Below are positions 11,828 through 24,764 of a stretch of DNA of 64,000 nucleotides, piece after piece. The translations under genes were made by a program, and so were the position numbers. The notes under the pieces are model-generated. The model was not told the origin of the DNA and did not search any database. It saw nothing but the letters and a program-made list of their open reading frames with translations. The DNA is from Spisula solida (taxonomy: Eukaryota > Mollusca > Bivalvia > Venerida > Mactridae), in contig OX365952.1 in assembly GCA_947247005.1 (NCBI GenBank), positions 29,514,222-29,578,221 of the forward strand, in the 5' to 3' direction. Each line of letters begins with the position of its first letter. Position 1 is the stretch's first letter.

Positions 11828-12091
11828 CCTGTAAGGTAAGTGTTACAAGCTCTGTCATTGGTCAAGCTACAAGCATGGCCTTTATTGATTGGTCAGGACA
11901 CTGTACTGCACTATAGCTCTCCTGTAAGGTAAGTGTTACAAGCTCTGTCATTGGTCAAGCTACAAGCATGGCCTTTATTGATTGGTCAGGATACTGTACT
12001 GCACTATTACTCTCCTGTAAGGTAAGTGTTACAAGCTCTGTCATTGGTCAAGCTACAAGCATGGCCTTTATTGATTGGTCAGGATACCCAG
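11828..12091. repeat. 93-bp tandem repeat, about 2.8 copies
   Basis: CCTGTAAGGTAAGTG recurs at 11828, 11921 and 12014 with a period of exactly 93 bp. Units differ by only a few bases. Each contains a strong donor-like site (AAG followed by GTAAGTG). Confidence 0.9.
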
Positions 12092-12299
12092 GGTGGTGAA
12101 TATTTAGCATTTATAAATTAAGATTACAGGTCTATCACTGTAATATCTTTTTGTTTGCTGATGAAGTCTCTCTTATCATTTTACTAAGTTGACTGTTTTG
12201 GTAAGCTAGGTACTTGAACACATGTAATGCCATTATTGAAGAACCTTGTAATACTCATCATACATTGTTTAACTTACCAAGGGTGCCAACAGTATATAA

Positions 12300-13560
12300 G
12301 GGGAACCAGTGGTAGATTAATGGAACCAGTGGTAGATAAGTGGAACTAAGAGTAAATAAGTGGAACTATGGGTAGATAAGGTTAGTTAAATTAGTGGTAT
12401 ATTACCAGTGGTAGGTTAGTTGAAATAGTGGTATATTACCAGTGAAAGATTAGTTGAACTAGTGGTATGTTACCAGTGGTAGGTTAGTTGAAATAGTGGT
12501 AGGTTAGTGGAAATAGTGGTTGGTTAGTTGAACTAGTGGTATATTACCAGTGGTAGATTAGTGGAACTAGTGGTACATTAGTGGAACCAGTGGTAGATTA
12601 GTGGAACAACTGGTACATTAGTGGAACCAGTTGTACATTAGTGGAACCAGTGGTACATTAGTGGAACCAGTGGTAGATTAGTGGAACCAGTGGTAAATTA
12701 GTGGAACCAGTGGTACATTAGTGGAACCAGTGGTACATTAGTGGAACCAGAGATACATTAGTGGAACCAGTGGTACATTAGTGGAACCAGTGGTATATTA
12801 GTGGAACCAGTGGTACATTAGTGGAACCAGTGGTACATTAGTGGAACCAGTGGTACATTAGTGGAACCAGTGGTAGATTAGTGGTAGATTAGTGGAACCA
12901 GTGGTACATTAGTGGAACCAGTGGTGCATTAGTGAAACCAGTGGCAGATTAGTGGAACCAGTGGTACATTAGTGGAACCAGTGGTACACTAGTGGAACCA
13001 GTGGTGCATTAGTGAAACAAGTGGTACATTAGTGGAACCAGTGGTACATTAGTGGAACCAGTGGTACATTAGTGGAACCAGTGGTACATTAGTGGAACCA
13101 GTGGTACATTAATTGAACCAATGGTACATTAGTGGAACCAGTGGTACATTAGTGGAACTAGTGGTACATTAGTGGAACCAGTGGTACATTAGTGGAACCA
13201 GTGGTACATTAGTGGAACCAATGGTAGATTAGTGGAACCAGTGGTACATTAGTGAAACCAGTGATACATTAGTGGAACCAGTGGTACATTAGTGGAACCA
13301 GTGGTACATTAGTGGAACCAGTGGTACATTAGTGGAACCAGTGGTACATTAGTGAAACCAGTGGTACATTAGTGGAACCAGTGGTACATTAGTGGAACAA
13401 CTGGTACATTAGTGGAACCAGTGGTACATTAGTGAAACCAGTGGTACATTAGTGAAACCAGTGGCACATTAGTGGAACCAGTGGTACATTAGTGAAACCA
13501 GTGGTACATTAGTGGAACCAGTGGTACATTAGTGAAACCAGTGGTACATTAGTTGAACTT
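12300..13560. repeat. Minisatellite, 20-bp unit, about 60 copies
   Basis: The unit is GTGGTACATTAGTGGAACCA. The left 250 bp is degenerate with indels. From about 12560 onward copies are near-perfect, typical of older array edges and a homogenised core. Confidence 0.97.
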
Positions 13561-14034
13561 AGTAGTCCATTTGCCAGTGCAGGTTATTGGAATGAGTTCT
13601 CCTCTGGGAGGTAAGTTACCATTTATATTGTTCACATCATGCATCAAATAAGTCTTGGGGACAGAGAACTGGGGGGAAAATAAGCAATTACAGCCTTAGG
13701 TAGATCTACATAAGGAAATTACCTTGGTATAAACTAATTATCCTTTGACACGTGCCAAAGTGAAGTTACTTCACCAACTTCTGTTTGACGCCAGAGGATG
13801 CCTGCGGATAATTTTCTATTCAACTATCAAGCTGGCATTCTTGTAAATTAGATCGGTGCTTTATTCATTAATGAACTGATAGACTTATAGGAATCCATGC
13901 TGGACTTCTTTCACTTGTCTCTGAACTGCAATTGGAAAACTTTGATTTATTCATTCATAAATCGTGTCTAAATGTGACTTTCCAAGTTTTTTTGTGTTTT
14001 AGGTGAACCTGGTATAGTACATTTTGTTTCCGAT
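13561..14034. other. Unannotated spacer between two arrays
   Basis: No feature was recognised. Confidence 0.4.
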
Positions 14035-14274
14035 TGTGACACATCTGTTCTATATATAGGTCACTTATTGTGACACATCTGTTCTATATATATATAGGTC
14101 ACTTATTGTGACACATCTGTTCTATATATAGGTCATTTATTGTGACACATCTGTTCTATATATAGGTCTTTTATTGTGACACATCTGTTCTATATATAGG
14201 TCTTTTATTGTGACACATCTGTTCTATATATAGGTCTTTTATTTCACTTATTGTGACACATCTGTTCTATATAT
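14035..14274. repeat. Minisatellite, 34-bp unit, left half of a split array
   Basis: Units contain TTGTGACACATCTGTTCTAT followed by a TATATAGGTC-type phrase. The array is interrupted at 14275 by an inserted element and resumes at 15615 in register. Confidence 0.95.
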
Positions 14275-15614
14275 GAGCTAATATCAAATTTGGGCAGTTT
14301 TTAATGGGTCAATTTGTAAAAAATACAATGTCATCATTTTTATCACAAACACCAATAATATCATTTGCTGATATATCTGAATGAGCATAAGATCGTTTCT
14401 AACCCTTAAAAGGTGTTTGCTTGTATATAAAGTGCTTACAGAAGACATGGTGGTGTCCTTGCTGTAACGAAAATAAAACTGTGTAAAATTAGAATTATCT
14501 TTTAAAAAATATTATACAAAACTTCATACTGTATCTTAGCCGTTCTTAACTTCCAATATAGGTTTTTTATTGTTTGTGATTTTAAAATATGCGTTATATC
14601 ACTTTAAGATATATGGTCAGTCATTTATGTACATGTAACAAGTTATGTCCTTGCAATAACAAAATTGAACAATCACTGCTAAACATGTCCTCAGATTTGT
14701 ACATAAAATCAACAATTTAATATTGAAGTATATGCAAAGGTTTTATGACGGGATAATCAAACGAGTAATATTTAACAGGTAATCGTTTACAAAACTCATA
14801 CAGAACCAATATGCTTTTGCAAAAACACTTTTACTTCATGCTGATTACATTATTGAGCGTTATTTTAAGGACTGTTACTGCAAGGACGTATTTGCTTTCT
14901 CTTCTATAAATATCATAAAATCCTACAACCATTCATCTGTTTTTAATCAAAATTATAAATATACCAATATTTGACATCGGTAGGTAATATCTACTTAATA
15001 ATTACGGTATTGGGTAATTGCGTAATGTGTGTAACATTAAGGACACAAATTGAAAATACTATTTTACTTGCATTGATGAAACTTCACATTTTGTTAGTAA
15101 AAATTACAACAGCTCTTTTACGATGTTATCCGTCATTTAAATGTAAATACTTAATCATTGTCGACTATTTTCCCGCATTTTATCATGAGTGTTTAAGGTT
15201 GTACAAGTTGAATTATTACACTGTAACAGCAAGGACATCTATGTGAGAGACAAAGTTCAAAGCCTCAACAAACACATGTTAATGTTATAAACAGACTATT
15301 TTATTCAAATTTGGAAACATTGGATGCTGATATTAAGTTTACATGCTTAAAAAGAATAATACTTATGTTGTAAAGTATTAAAAAAATGACTTTTCGTGAT
15401 GCTTTAGGGACAAAAGACACGTAACAGCAAGGACAAAATGGGTCCATTAGATGCTGTAAAAGGCTAAATATGTAATATATGTCTGGTTTTTTGTGTCGAA
15501 TTACTAGATTTTAATGTCGTTATCAATTATTAGTGCTACATTTCTGTATTAAAGAGCTGAAATCAAATCAAAATTTAAAAAGACAGAAAATCTGCTCAAA
15601 TTTGATATTGGCTC
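14275..15614. mobile_element. 1,340-bp non-autonomous TIR transposon in a minisatellite
   Basis: The 23-bp termini 14275-14297 and 15592-15614 are inverted repeats (21 of 23 match), with ends GAG and CTC. Both sides carry the 4-bp direct repeat ATAT (14271-14274, 15615-15618). Removing the element and one ATAT restores the 34-bp array exactly (TTGTGACACA at 14251 and 15629 become 34 bp apart). Inside are copies of a subterminal motif with core GCAAGGAC: minus orientation at 14455-14468 and 14647-14660, plus orientation at 14874, 15031, 15223 and 15421. A 91-codon frame at 14971-15246 shows no transposase motif. The 4-bp duplication and GAG/CTC ends recall Sola-type elements, but that is only a suggestion. 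Confidence 0.8.
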
Positions 15615-15887
15615 ATATAGGTCACTTATTGTGACACATCTGTTTTATATATAGGTCACTTATTTCACTTATTGTGACACATCCGTTCTATATATATAGG
15701 TCACCTATTGTGACACATCTGTTCTATATATAGGTCACTTATTTCACTTATTGTGACACATCTGTTCTATATGGTCATTTATTGTGACACATCTGTTCTA
15801 AATATAGGTCACTTATTGTGACACATCTGTTCTATATATAGGTCACTTATTGTGACACATCTGTTCTATATATAGGTCACTTATTGT
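15615..15887. repeat. Minisatellite, 34-bp unit, right half of the split array
   Basis: Same unit as 14035-14274, with some copies carrying an extra ATTTCACTT segment. It ends in TTATTGTTGC. Confidence 0.95.
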
Positions 15888-16579
15888 TGCTGAAAGCTGT
15901 ATGCCATTTGTTGTACTTTCCTGTGTTAAATAATGCTCATAGATTGATTGTTGACAAGCCTGCTAACAGTTCCATGTATCAACTTGTTTAATTATTATGT
16001 GTGACACAAGTTTCTGTGAAATGCTGACAAACCAGCATTTGGATAATTTCACAGGTTATCAATTCAAACTGGCATGTTGGTGAGTTTTATGGGGAATTAT
16101 TTGTCACTCATAATTAGATACTTCACTAAGCCATTTACTACAAGAATGTTTATACCATTCATTTGGTGGAGAACTTTGCACTGCTAAGATGATTGGTGTG
16201 TAAAATTATTTTACATTATAAGATACAATAACATCTTATAATATTCGCCTTTCATGAATGCAATGGTGCCAGTGCAGATGTTTAAATAATGATGATTGGC
16301 ACACAATGACTTCTACCTTGATATGTACTGTATAGCGCGTATATTTCACGGGTGTCAAATTTTCGCTATATTTGCGGTCAACTTAGATAGCACAAAATCT
16401 AAACCCAGTGTTTATTCAACTCAAAATCATACAACTTTTACAAAGGGAGACAATTCATGATTAAAACATGATGCAGGTTCAAGACAGAAAAAGTGAATAT
16501 ATGTCCAGAATATGGATCCTGCCATAACAGTTTCCAAGCTATGTTTATGAAACTTGGTATGTAAGGAGATTATGCCCAT

Positions 16580-16610
<31 letters not shown>

Positions 16611-17040
16611 TTTGATTCTGACAAAAATAGTGGTTGCTATGGCAACAGAAGCATTAAATATAATTTTTAGGTCATGACTTTACACCGGTTGGGGACTTCT
16701 GTATTGCTTGCAATTCTTAGTGACTTGTTTCATATCAATATTCTGCCTTCGATATGTATTTATCATATAAACCAATTTGTGTACATGGAGTGATGTCCGA
16801 AAGAATATATTTTCTGCTTATGCGCACAATATGTCCATCATGTGATTAAACATGACATCCCCTTCCCGACATTGTGGTAAAACTTTACCAAACTAACTGT
16901 TCTAATGAGCTTTATGTGGCTCTCGCTTCAAAAATCTTCGCATCTAAAACTTCTTAGCCAAAAGTGTGACTGGGTCAAGCATGGCCTTACACTGATTGTC
17001 ATATGTATCATAGGGTAAGCACAGTGAGTAGCCCGGTATA
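15888..17040. other. Unannotated, with an A/AT tract
   Basis: An A-run followed by (AT)n lies at 16582-16610. No exon was recognised. Confidence 0.4.
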
Positions 17041-17194
17041 GAGTATTATAACAACTTTATTTATTGTGCATTACATATTCAACAGTAAATATCAATTTTC
17101 AATATGATCCATTGGAAAAAAAACATGAGCACCACCTTGTGGTTGAAAATGCTCATCAGAAGTTTGTCACTATAAAAAAAGCCTATTACCCTAG

Positions 17195-17512
17195 CAAAAA
17201 GTAGGGCAGAGTTATAGGTGTCTTGCTAAACAGAGTGAGGTATTGATGGTGAAATCAAAGCAATAAACACTTTAATATTTTGTGGAAAAGTTGACCTATC
17301 CGACTTAACCAAGATATTTTTAAAGCTCCAAAAGGGACAGAATTCTTCCAAAAGGCAGGGTGGAGTAATGTCTATTGCTTTACAGAGTCAGGTATTAATG
17401 GTGAACAATTTAAGTGTTGAAAGATTCAAAGCAATATCTCCCATAATTTATGAGAAAAGTTTACATAAACATAATATGGAACCAAGATATTTTCGAAGTC
17501 CAAAAAGGTGGT
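17195..17512. repeat. Diverged ~150-bp tandem duplication
   Basis: Two adjacent stretches (about 17205-17335 and 17360-17512) share the order GGCAGAG/GGCAGGG, CAGAGT-AGGTATT, ATGGTGAA, TCAAAGCAATA, ACCAAGATATTTT and CCAAAA-GG. This suggests an old duplication inside a dispersed repeat. Confidence 0.5.
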
Positions 17513-17685
17513 ATCATATAGGGGTCATCTACTATGTTTTATCATGACACCCCAGATCATAATAATCTCCAACTGGGGACAGTGTATTTTATTAAATGCT
17601 ACTTGAATGAGCGATATTGTGCTCCACCTTGTATTTCAACACCTACAAAGAAATCCATGAATAGTTTCAATCTATCATTTAATTT

Positions 17686-17699
17686 GGGGGGGGGGGGGG
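17686..17699 (+). repeat. Run of 14 G
   Basis: An uninterrupted G tract. A second long G run is at 2000-2012. Both are prone to length error in sequencing. Confidence 0.9.
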
Positions 17700-18411
17700 T
17701 CTCCTAGTACTTAGTAGTCATCACTTTACTCTGACACATATAAAGGCTTCATGTCATGATGAGGTTTGTTCTTGCAGTTCAATTTTGCTGGATGCTGTTT
17801 GAAAACTGTCCCAGTTTGATAATCAATGAACAATGATTTATCATGATGCTGGGAAAACATCAATATCTTTCCTAACATGTAAGCATGTGAAACGTTTTCA
17901 CAATATTTTCCTTATTCACACGTTGCAAACACTTTCTGTATTGTTTTGCATACATTTGAAGTTGTTTATAAGCCGAGAAAAAAACAATTATCTGTTTTTT
18001 TAAAACAAAGCGAGAAAAGTTTGCCATTATATGATTTTCAGTTGTAGCTTACTCTAAGGTTATATAGAGGATCTATCACAAGTTGTCAATTGATATAAAA
18101 TAATATTTCCTAAACAAGTTTAATAGAAGTTTTTATTATAAACCTAGCAATGTAGTGTAACAAGTACAAGCCAAATCCCACAGTGGAATACAATGCGACA
18201 GATTGCATTCTCCGTATCATACACGTCTATTTTTCTGAATCAGTGCCATGCATGGCTGATGTCTTATATGCCGAACATAATGCCAACGTCAATGACGTAA
18301 ACATTTACCTTTTTATGAAGGGACGTCGCGTTATATGCCAAAAAAATATGCAGATGTTCATGAAGTCAATGTATAAACATTAAACGCAGTTTCACGCGTA
18401 CGAGCTATTTT

Positions 18412-18695
18412 TATGCCCCTGTATCGATAGATCGGGAGGCATATAGTGATTCACCTGTCCGTCCGTTCGTCCGTCCGTCCTGGTTAACCCAAATTGACCG
18501 TTTCTTCTAGCATCATTATGGCTTGCTACAAAGCTTCCAAACTTGCATGGATGTTGTATATGAACACTCTCCACACACCTGTATCACCTGACCCCATTTT
18601 GACCTTCACCTTGACCTAATTTTGGACTTAGACTTATTTATGGACAAGGCTTCCACAGGGGGCATAAGCGTTTATTGAACGCAGTCTTGTTTTCA
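18412..18695. repeat. Dispersed repeat bounded by ATGCCCCTG and GGGGGCATAAGCG
   Basis: The left edge has ATGCCCCTGTATCGATAGAT and the right edge GGGGGCATAAGCGTTT, so the ends are partly inverted (ATGCCCC / GGGGCAT). The body has a (CCGT)n-like run (CCGTCCGTTCGTCCGTCCGT) and TTGACCTTCACCTTGACCTA. This layout is typical of a non-coding dispersed element. Edges are approximate. Confidence 0.5.
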
Positions 18696-20704
18696 CTGTT
18701 GATCTGTTAAGCTGTATTACCTATGGTTGCTTGCGCCATACAGCATATCAAACTATCGGTCTCGCGAGATACGGCATTACACAAGCAACTCGAGATAATA
18801 TGGCCCAACAGATCCAACACACTGCAGTTATATTCCGTATGTATCAATTGGCATCAAGTGGTAGATTCTTTTTATCATGTGTCACTAATAACACGAAAAT
18901 ACATAATCTTTCTGTTGAAAATTGAGCCCGTTATATACACGATGCAAAAAATAACATCATTTACATAATAAAAGGACAGTCTGCGAAATTAGCACTTGTC
19001 CGGGACAAGTAGTTGTTGATTCGGGCAAGTAACTTCTGCAGTAATAATTATGCATAGAGCATATATGAAAACTATTCAGTTTTGCTGATTCGAGCAAGTA
19101 GCTTCAAATCCTGAATTTACAGACTATAATGACGTGATTTAGGAGAGTCATGTGATAAATTGAGATACCGGAAACCTGGATGTGCCTTGACAGGAAAACA
19201 TAACTGATTTGGTCAGAACTCTGGCTATAGTTATAATACTGTAATTGTTAGCAAAAATCGTCTTAATTTTAAAAAAACTACTGATCCAAACACAATTTTA
19301 AACAATGTTTAAATCTGCAATCAGTTGCAACCCCTTGAAAACAAACTTGTTTTGTTTAGGCCTAATATTATTCCACAGATTTCAAATTACCATGTTAATT
19401 TATCAAGGGATTGTGTTATAAATAATTGTCTAAATAGCAGGAGCAGGATTGTGAGCTTATTAATGGTGTATAAATGCTGATCCTGCTTGCCTTTTATGTC
19501 CATGACATTTACATTGGATTCCCACTGCAAGCACATGTCTGATGATGTGTTTGACATTCTGCCATGTTCTGGATATCACCTTATAGAGGAGAATGTTGTG
19601 CCCTAAATGAATATTAACACCAGACTATTAATGCCATTTGTAGCAATGTGACATTAATCTTTCTAGTTTGACAAAATTATTGCTATAATTATGGTGTGAG
19701 TCAGTATAGGGTAATGGTTGATTGGATACAGTGAGTGTTGCATGTATGTGTCCATTGTGTTGTAATAGAACTAAAGCTGTATACACATGAGCATGTACCT
19801 TTCACAAACACTGGGCAACTGTAGCTAAAACATTAATATAAATAAAATGCAAATGAACTTTGTATATAAACAATAAAGGAACCATCTATTTTAACATTCA
19901 ACACTGTAATCTCACTGAGATTGTGATGAATAATGAACGATGAATGGTTTATAGTGGTAGTTTTGTGTAACCCTGGAAGGTGCAGCCCCCCTCCCATTAT
20001 GTACAGTAGTTTCATGCCTACAGTTTGTCTCTGAACTAATTAAAAAAATAAAAAATATCTAAATTTGCAATAAAAACTAAAAGCTCTAGGAGTGAATGTC
20101 CGAATATAATCATATAAACACAGCATTGTGCATTTATATTCCAAACATCTGAGGGTTCACCTGAACACTAGCTAATGAGCCTTTGTTTTCATACATAGCT
20201 ATGCTCAATTAGCTTTTATAATGCATGTAATATGAACAATGAAGGCAATGCAGTGTTTAACCTTTCCTGTCCTTACACATCAGTTGTTTATGCTTGTAAA
20301 GAATGTACCATGTATTTGCATAACTCTGCTAACTTGATACAGTTATGCTTACTTTTGCATAATTTTATTATAGTAGTTTATAAAAATGTATTGTATGGGT
20401 TACATTTTGTGCACTTTAACAGAAATCTCAAAATTAGTAATTAAGACATGAGTAAATTGTGGTACATCCACATTTCATTATGTCCACTGCAATTGATTTG
20501 AAATTTTAGTCTAAAAATTATGTTTTGACAAAATGTAAAAATCTGCAGCTAAATCATCTTACTTGGTAATATGACAAACAACCATCAATTAAGAAAAACT
20601 AGGGTCTACTTTCAATTAGTTCAATAAACTTAATTGTATTGCCTTTTATCTGCAATTTAAATCTTTGTCAACAGACCATGAATTATGGCAGTGACCTAAT
20701 TTTT
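18696..20704. other. Unannotated AT-rich sequence
   Basis: Short open frames at 18723-18968, 19833-20015 and 20232-20444 lack splice context or recognisable motifs. The phrase GGGACAAGTAG / GGGCAAGTAAC near 18998-19030 suggests a decayed dispersed repeat. Confidence 0.35.
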
Positions 20705-21376
20705 AGCTCGACATTTCGAGGAAGGAAAGTAAAGCTATGGTCGTGACGTGATAATTAGCGTGTGCTTTGGTTAAGTTTATTGTTAAGAGTATTGTCATTT
20801 TCTCAAAGACTATCAAAGGTATCTTCTTGAAACTCAATATAATTATTGACCACCACAAGGGGAGTCCATACTGACAAAGCTGGTAACCTTGTGACCTATA
20901 TTTATGGAGTTATCTGCCCTTGTTGTGACTTAGTACACAGAAATAGTGGCACATTTTACACATAAACTGAATTTTCTCAAACACTACCAAAGCTTTCAAC
21001 TTGAAAGTCAGTACACTTGTGGAATGTGATGACCTACATCTACTGACAAGTGAGAATACATCTATCCAGCATTTATTCCCCTTTTCTGACTATGAATTTT
21101 AACACAAAAGTTTCCATTTCTCAAAGACTATCAAAGGTATCCACTTGAAACTCAACATAGTTATTCATCATCACAAGGGGAGTCCATACTGACAAAACTG
21201 GTAACCCTGTGATCTGTATTTATGAGTTATCTGCCCTTATTACTCGCAGATGAGCAAGGGTACTATCAAGTATGAGAAAGTCGAGGGTCCAGCACTCGTA
21301 GACGGTGCTCTTGTTATATTAATGTCAATTAATCTCAAGGTCAAGGTGACACTTAGAGGTCAAGGTTAGATAGTCA
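20705..21376 (+). repeat. AGCTCGAC-family interspersed repeat, copy B
   Basis: It starts with TTTTTAGCTCGACATTTCGA, contains two rounds of TTCTCAAAGACTATCAAAGG, and continues to the CTCTTGTT end plus a tail of AGGTCAAGG words. Its last 179 bp are identical to 5798-5976. Confidence 0.75.
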
Positions 21377-21593
21377 CGCAAGTTGTGTCTGCTCTTTAAC
21401 TTTGTTATTTCTTAATGGATTTTAAAATTGCTTGGTACAAATGTTCACCAAATCAATACGGTGTGCCAAGCACAAGACCCAGGTCCCTAGCTATACTAAC
21501 AGTAATTTTAAATAATATTCCTATGTCAAGGCAGTGCTGTGGGGGTATGATTCATCACTTCAGTGATAGTCCTAGTTAGTGACTGATCTAAGC

Positions 21594-21749
21594 ATGAAAG
21601 TGAGAACAGTGTAGTTTGTTGTATAACTAGTGAAAGTGAGAACTGTGTAGTTAATTGTATAACTAGTGAAAGTGAGAACAGGGTAGTTAATTGTTTAACT
21701 AGTGAAAGTTTAAGCATGAACATGATAACTGTGCAGTTTGTTGTATAAC
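21594..21749. repeat. Minisatellite, 36-bp unit, 4 copies
   Basis: GTGAGAAC recurs at 21600, 21636 and 21672, with a degenerate fourth copy at about 21717. Units contain TGTATAACTAGTGAAA. Confidence 0.85.
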
Positions 21750-21999
21750 TTCTGTATGAGCTATGGAAGCTCTGGTTGTCTTTTTGTTTCCTACGCACAT
21801 TAGCTGCCTTAAATGCCCTGATGCAATAAATGTCTATAAAATCATTGCATGCAATGCAAAATGATGAATATTTAATGTACTAGTACCAGCATTAAAGCAT
21901 GGTCCACACTGTAAATGGAGAGATTGTTCTGTCAAACTGGTGCAAGACCATCAGAATTTAGAGTCTGTAAGTTTGAAACTGTCAGCTTCAGGTGTTGGA

Positions 22000-22326
22000 C
22001 AAGTTCATTCTGACATCAGATTTCTACATGTTCATTCTGACATCAGATTTCTACAAGTTCATTCTGACATCAGATTTCTACATGTTCATTCTGACATCAG
22101 ATTTCTACAAGTTCTTTCTGACATCAGATTTCTACAAGTTCATTCTGACATCAGATTTCTACAAGTTCATTCTGACAGATTTCTGCAAGTTCATTCTGAC
22201 ATCAGATTTCTACAAGTTCATTCTGACATCAGATTTCTGCAAGTTCTTTCTGACATCAGATTTCAGCAAGTTCATTCTGACATCAGATTTCTACAAGTTC
22301 ATTCTGACATCAGATTTCTGCAAGTT
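22000..22326. repeat. Minisatellite, 27-bp unit, 12 copies
   Basis: The unit runs CAAGTTCATTCTGACATCAG then ATTTCTA, with one copy missing 3 bp. The 9-codon period keeps two + frames open (21940-22413 and 21992-22330), giving peptides of repeated VHSDIRFLQ or FILTSDFYK. I treat these as by-products of the period. Confidence 0.95.
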
Positions 22327-23196
22327 CTAAATATATTTGTGTTTACTGTGACACCAAAGGAAATGCAGAAGTCGTTTTTCTTATCAAATATATCATCTTT
22401 TGAATGTAATTAATTTCTCATATATCTTGATACTAGAACTTGCAATGGTGGATTTAGATTAGATTTGTTTTAAGTTCATTTATCTCTGACTATGTTTCAT
22501 TGTGTGTGTTGCTATGACAACAAGATGGTGGCTTAACTACCAGAATGACAAATTTAAGGATGTAACTTCGGAACATTTTATATCTAAACATTCTAAATCC
22601 TGATGGATATTTAATGAAACAAGAAGCTTTATTGTACTTTCTGTAGAATGCCCAATAATTTATTAGGTGTGTGCCCAGAAGGGTTACAAGAAATTGACAT
22701 TATAAAATACAGAAAAAATGAGTGTTTGTTACTCCAAATTTTCTACTTGACAAAAAGATGTCAGTGGTGTTTAGCATGTTGTATATATTTTATCACCATT
22801 TTAAATGTAATTAAACAGCAAAGGTCCTATAGTGACACTAAATAAGAATCATACTTAACTAAAGCAGATGAATCTATGTGCCCCCTTGTTCATGTACGTT
22901 TTGGTATTATAATCTGGGCACTATGGTAGAACCAACCCTCCGCTAGCAAACAACATTGTATATGAGAATGTTACATATAAAATACACATCCACTATAACG
23001 GTACCTCTGTTCTATATATGTATATATGTATGTATTTTCTCATACTTTTTTTCTTGCTTGAACCATATTTTTGTTTGTTGATTGTACAAGTATATGTTAG
23101 GGAATATTAGTGTAATTAGGGTTTACATGTAATGCTTGAAAACTTACTGATTAGCACTAAACCCTGTTCATTTAGCGATAATAACGTTGTCCTCAT
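22327..23196. other. Unannotated AT-rich sequence
   Basis: No exon or repeat was recognised apart from short TATG/TATA runs near 23015-23035. Confidence 0.4.
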
Positions 23197-23840
23197 TTTT
23201 AGCTCACGTGTAACAAAGTGAGATTTTTTGATCACCTGTCATACATTGTCTGTCCGTAGGTGGTCCTTCCTCAATTTACTTGTGAAAAGGTCACAACAGG
23301 TCACAATTTTAGCTTAATTTTTAGGAAACTGTCACAATGATCATATCTACTGAATATAGGTCAGGTCTAATATTTTGGTTGTCTGTGGTAAAAACTAGGT
23401 CACCTGGTAAAATCATAAATCAACCTTGTGTTGACAATAGGGGTCACAATTTTGGCCAAACCTTTATGGAAGGTGATCACAATGAACATGCCTAATAAAT
23501 CTAGATCAAATTCGATGTTAGGTTATCTGGAGTCAAAAACTAGGTCACTGGGTCATAGAAAAATAGTATGTATGCATTACAATAGAGGCTTCATTGTGTA
23601 TGCTACAGAGTCTGTATATTTCACTGGATCTTTATGAAGGTTTGCCTGGATAAAATACAGATCAAGTTTGAATTAAGGTCATCGGTGGTCAAAAACTCAT
23701 TTCAACAGTTCAAATAATATAAAAACCTTGTGCTTGCAATCAAAGGCTACATTGTCATTGGATTTATCAAAGGCTACATTGTCATTGGATTTTCCTGAAT
23801 CTTTGTCAGAAATTGAATATGATGACTCAGATTACTATGG
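23197..23840 (+). repeat. AGCTCACC-family interspersed repeat, diverged copy
   Basis: Begins TTTTTAGCTCACGTG with a shortened terminal hairpin (CTCAC/GTGAG). The body has GGTCACAATTTT and AAAACTAGGTCAC phrases in the family order, and the right part is heavily decayed. Confidence 0.65.
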
Positions 23841-24055
23841 AGGCATTAACTAGTGTAACAACCCAGTGTATTGTGATTCTGTGGGTTAAATCATGCAACA
23901 TCTTCAGATGGTCTCATAATATCCCTTGAATTCCCTTGGTCTGTATATGTTGAACATGTTTGTCATTTAATTCATGGTCTTCATTGGTCATTGTATGTAT
24001 ATTGGTTAGAGCACCCAAGTGCTATACATAATCTTGGTTCATCATCATCCGTGTG

Positions 24056-24481
24056 ACAACTTGCCACTATCATTACACTAAAATAGTGTATTACAACTTG
24101 TCATTATCATTACACTAAAATAGTGTATAACAACTTGCCATTATCATTACACTAAAAAGTGTATTACAACTTGTCATTATCATTACACTAAAATAGTGTA
24201 TCATAACTTGTCATTATCATTACACTAAAATAGTGTATTACAACTTGTCATTATCATTACACTAAAATAAGTGTATTACAACTTGTCATTATCATTACAC
24301 TAAAACAAGTGTATTACAATATGCCATTAAGCCATTTATAACACTAAAATAGTGTATTACAACTTGCTATTATCATTACACTAAAATAGTCTGTTACAAT
24401 CTGCCTTTTAACCATTACACTAAAATAGTGAGTAACGACTTGTCTTATCATTACACTAAAATAGTCTGTTACAATCTGCCA
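24056..24481. repeat. Minisatellite, 37-bp unit with a palindromic core, about 11 copies
   Basis: Units contain ACACTAAAATAGTGT, a perfect 6-bp inverted repeat around AAA, then ATTACAACTTGTCATTATC. Copies differ mainly near the palindrome loop and in the last three units. Confidence 0.92.
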
Positions 24482-24764
24482 GACTTAGCAGGTAATTTCA
24501 TTAAGCTTAATTTAACCAATTGGAATGGAATCAGATTGGTAATACTGGCAAAGTTAGTTTGTATGGATAAAGAGGATGTTAGAGGGGGTTACAAGTCATT
24601 GTTAAATAAATTCATTGTGCAAGCATTACTCTCTTGATGGAAACATCTTATTGCTTTGTAATTGGATTCATTAAGTTGCAGCAGTTTAGGGTAACATTTA
24701 CCAGAGATCATCCATGTTTGCCATACTGAAAAACTTGTTCCATCTTTGAACTGATTCAGATTTT

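Noticed and set aside
21940..22413. 157-codon frame of VHSDIRFLQ repeats
   Set aside because: The 27-bp array keeps two frames open. The 3-bp loss in one copy preserves the frame, but one event is weak evidence of selection.
24056..24481. CRISPR-like regular repeats
   Set aside because: The repeats are contiguous tandem units without unique spacers, in eukaryotic DNA.
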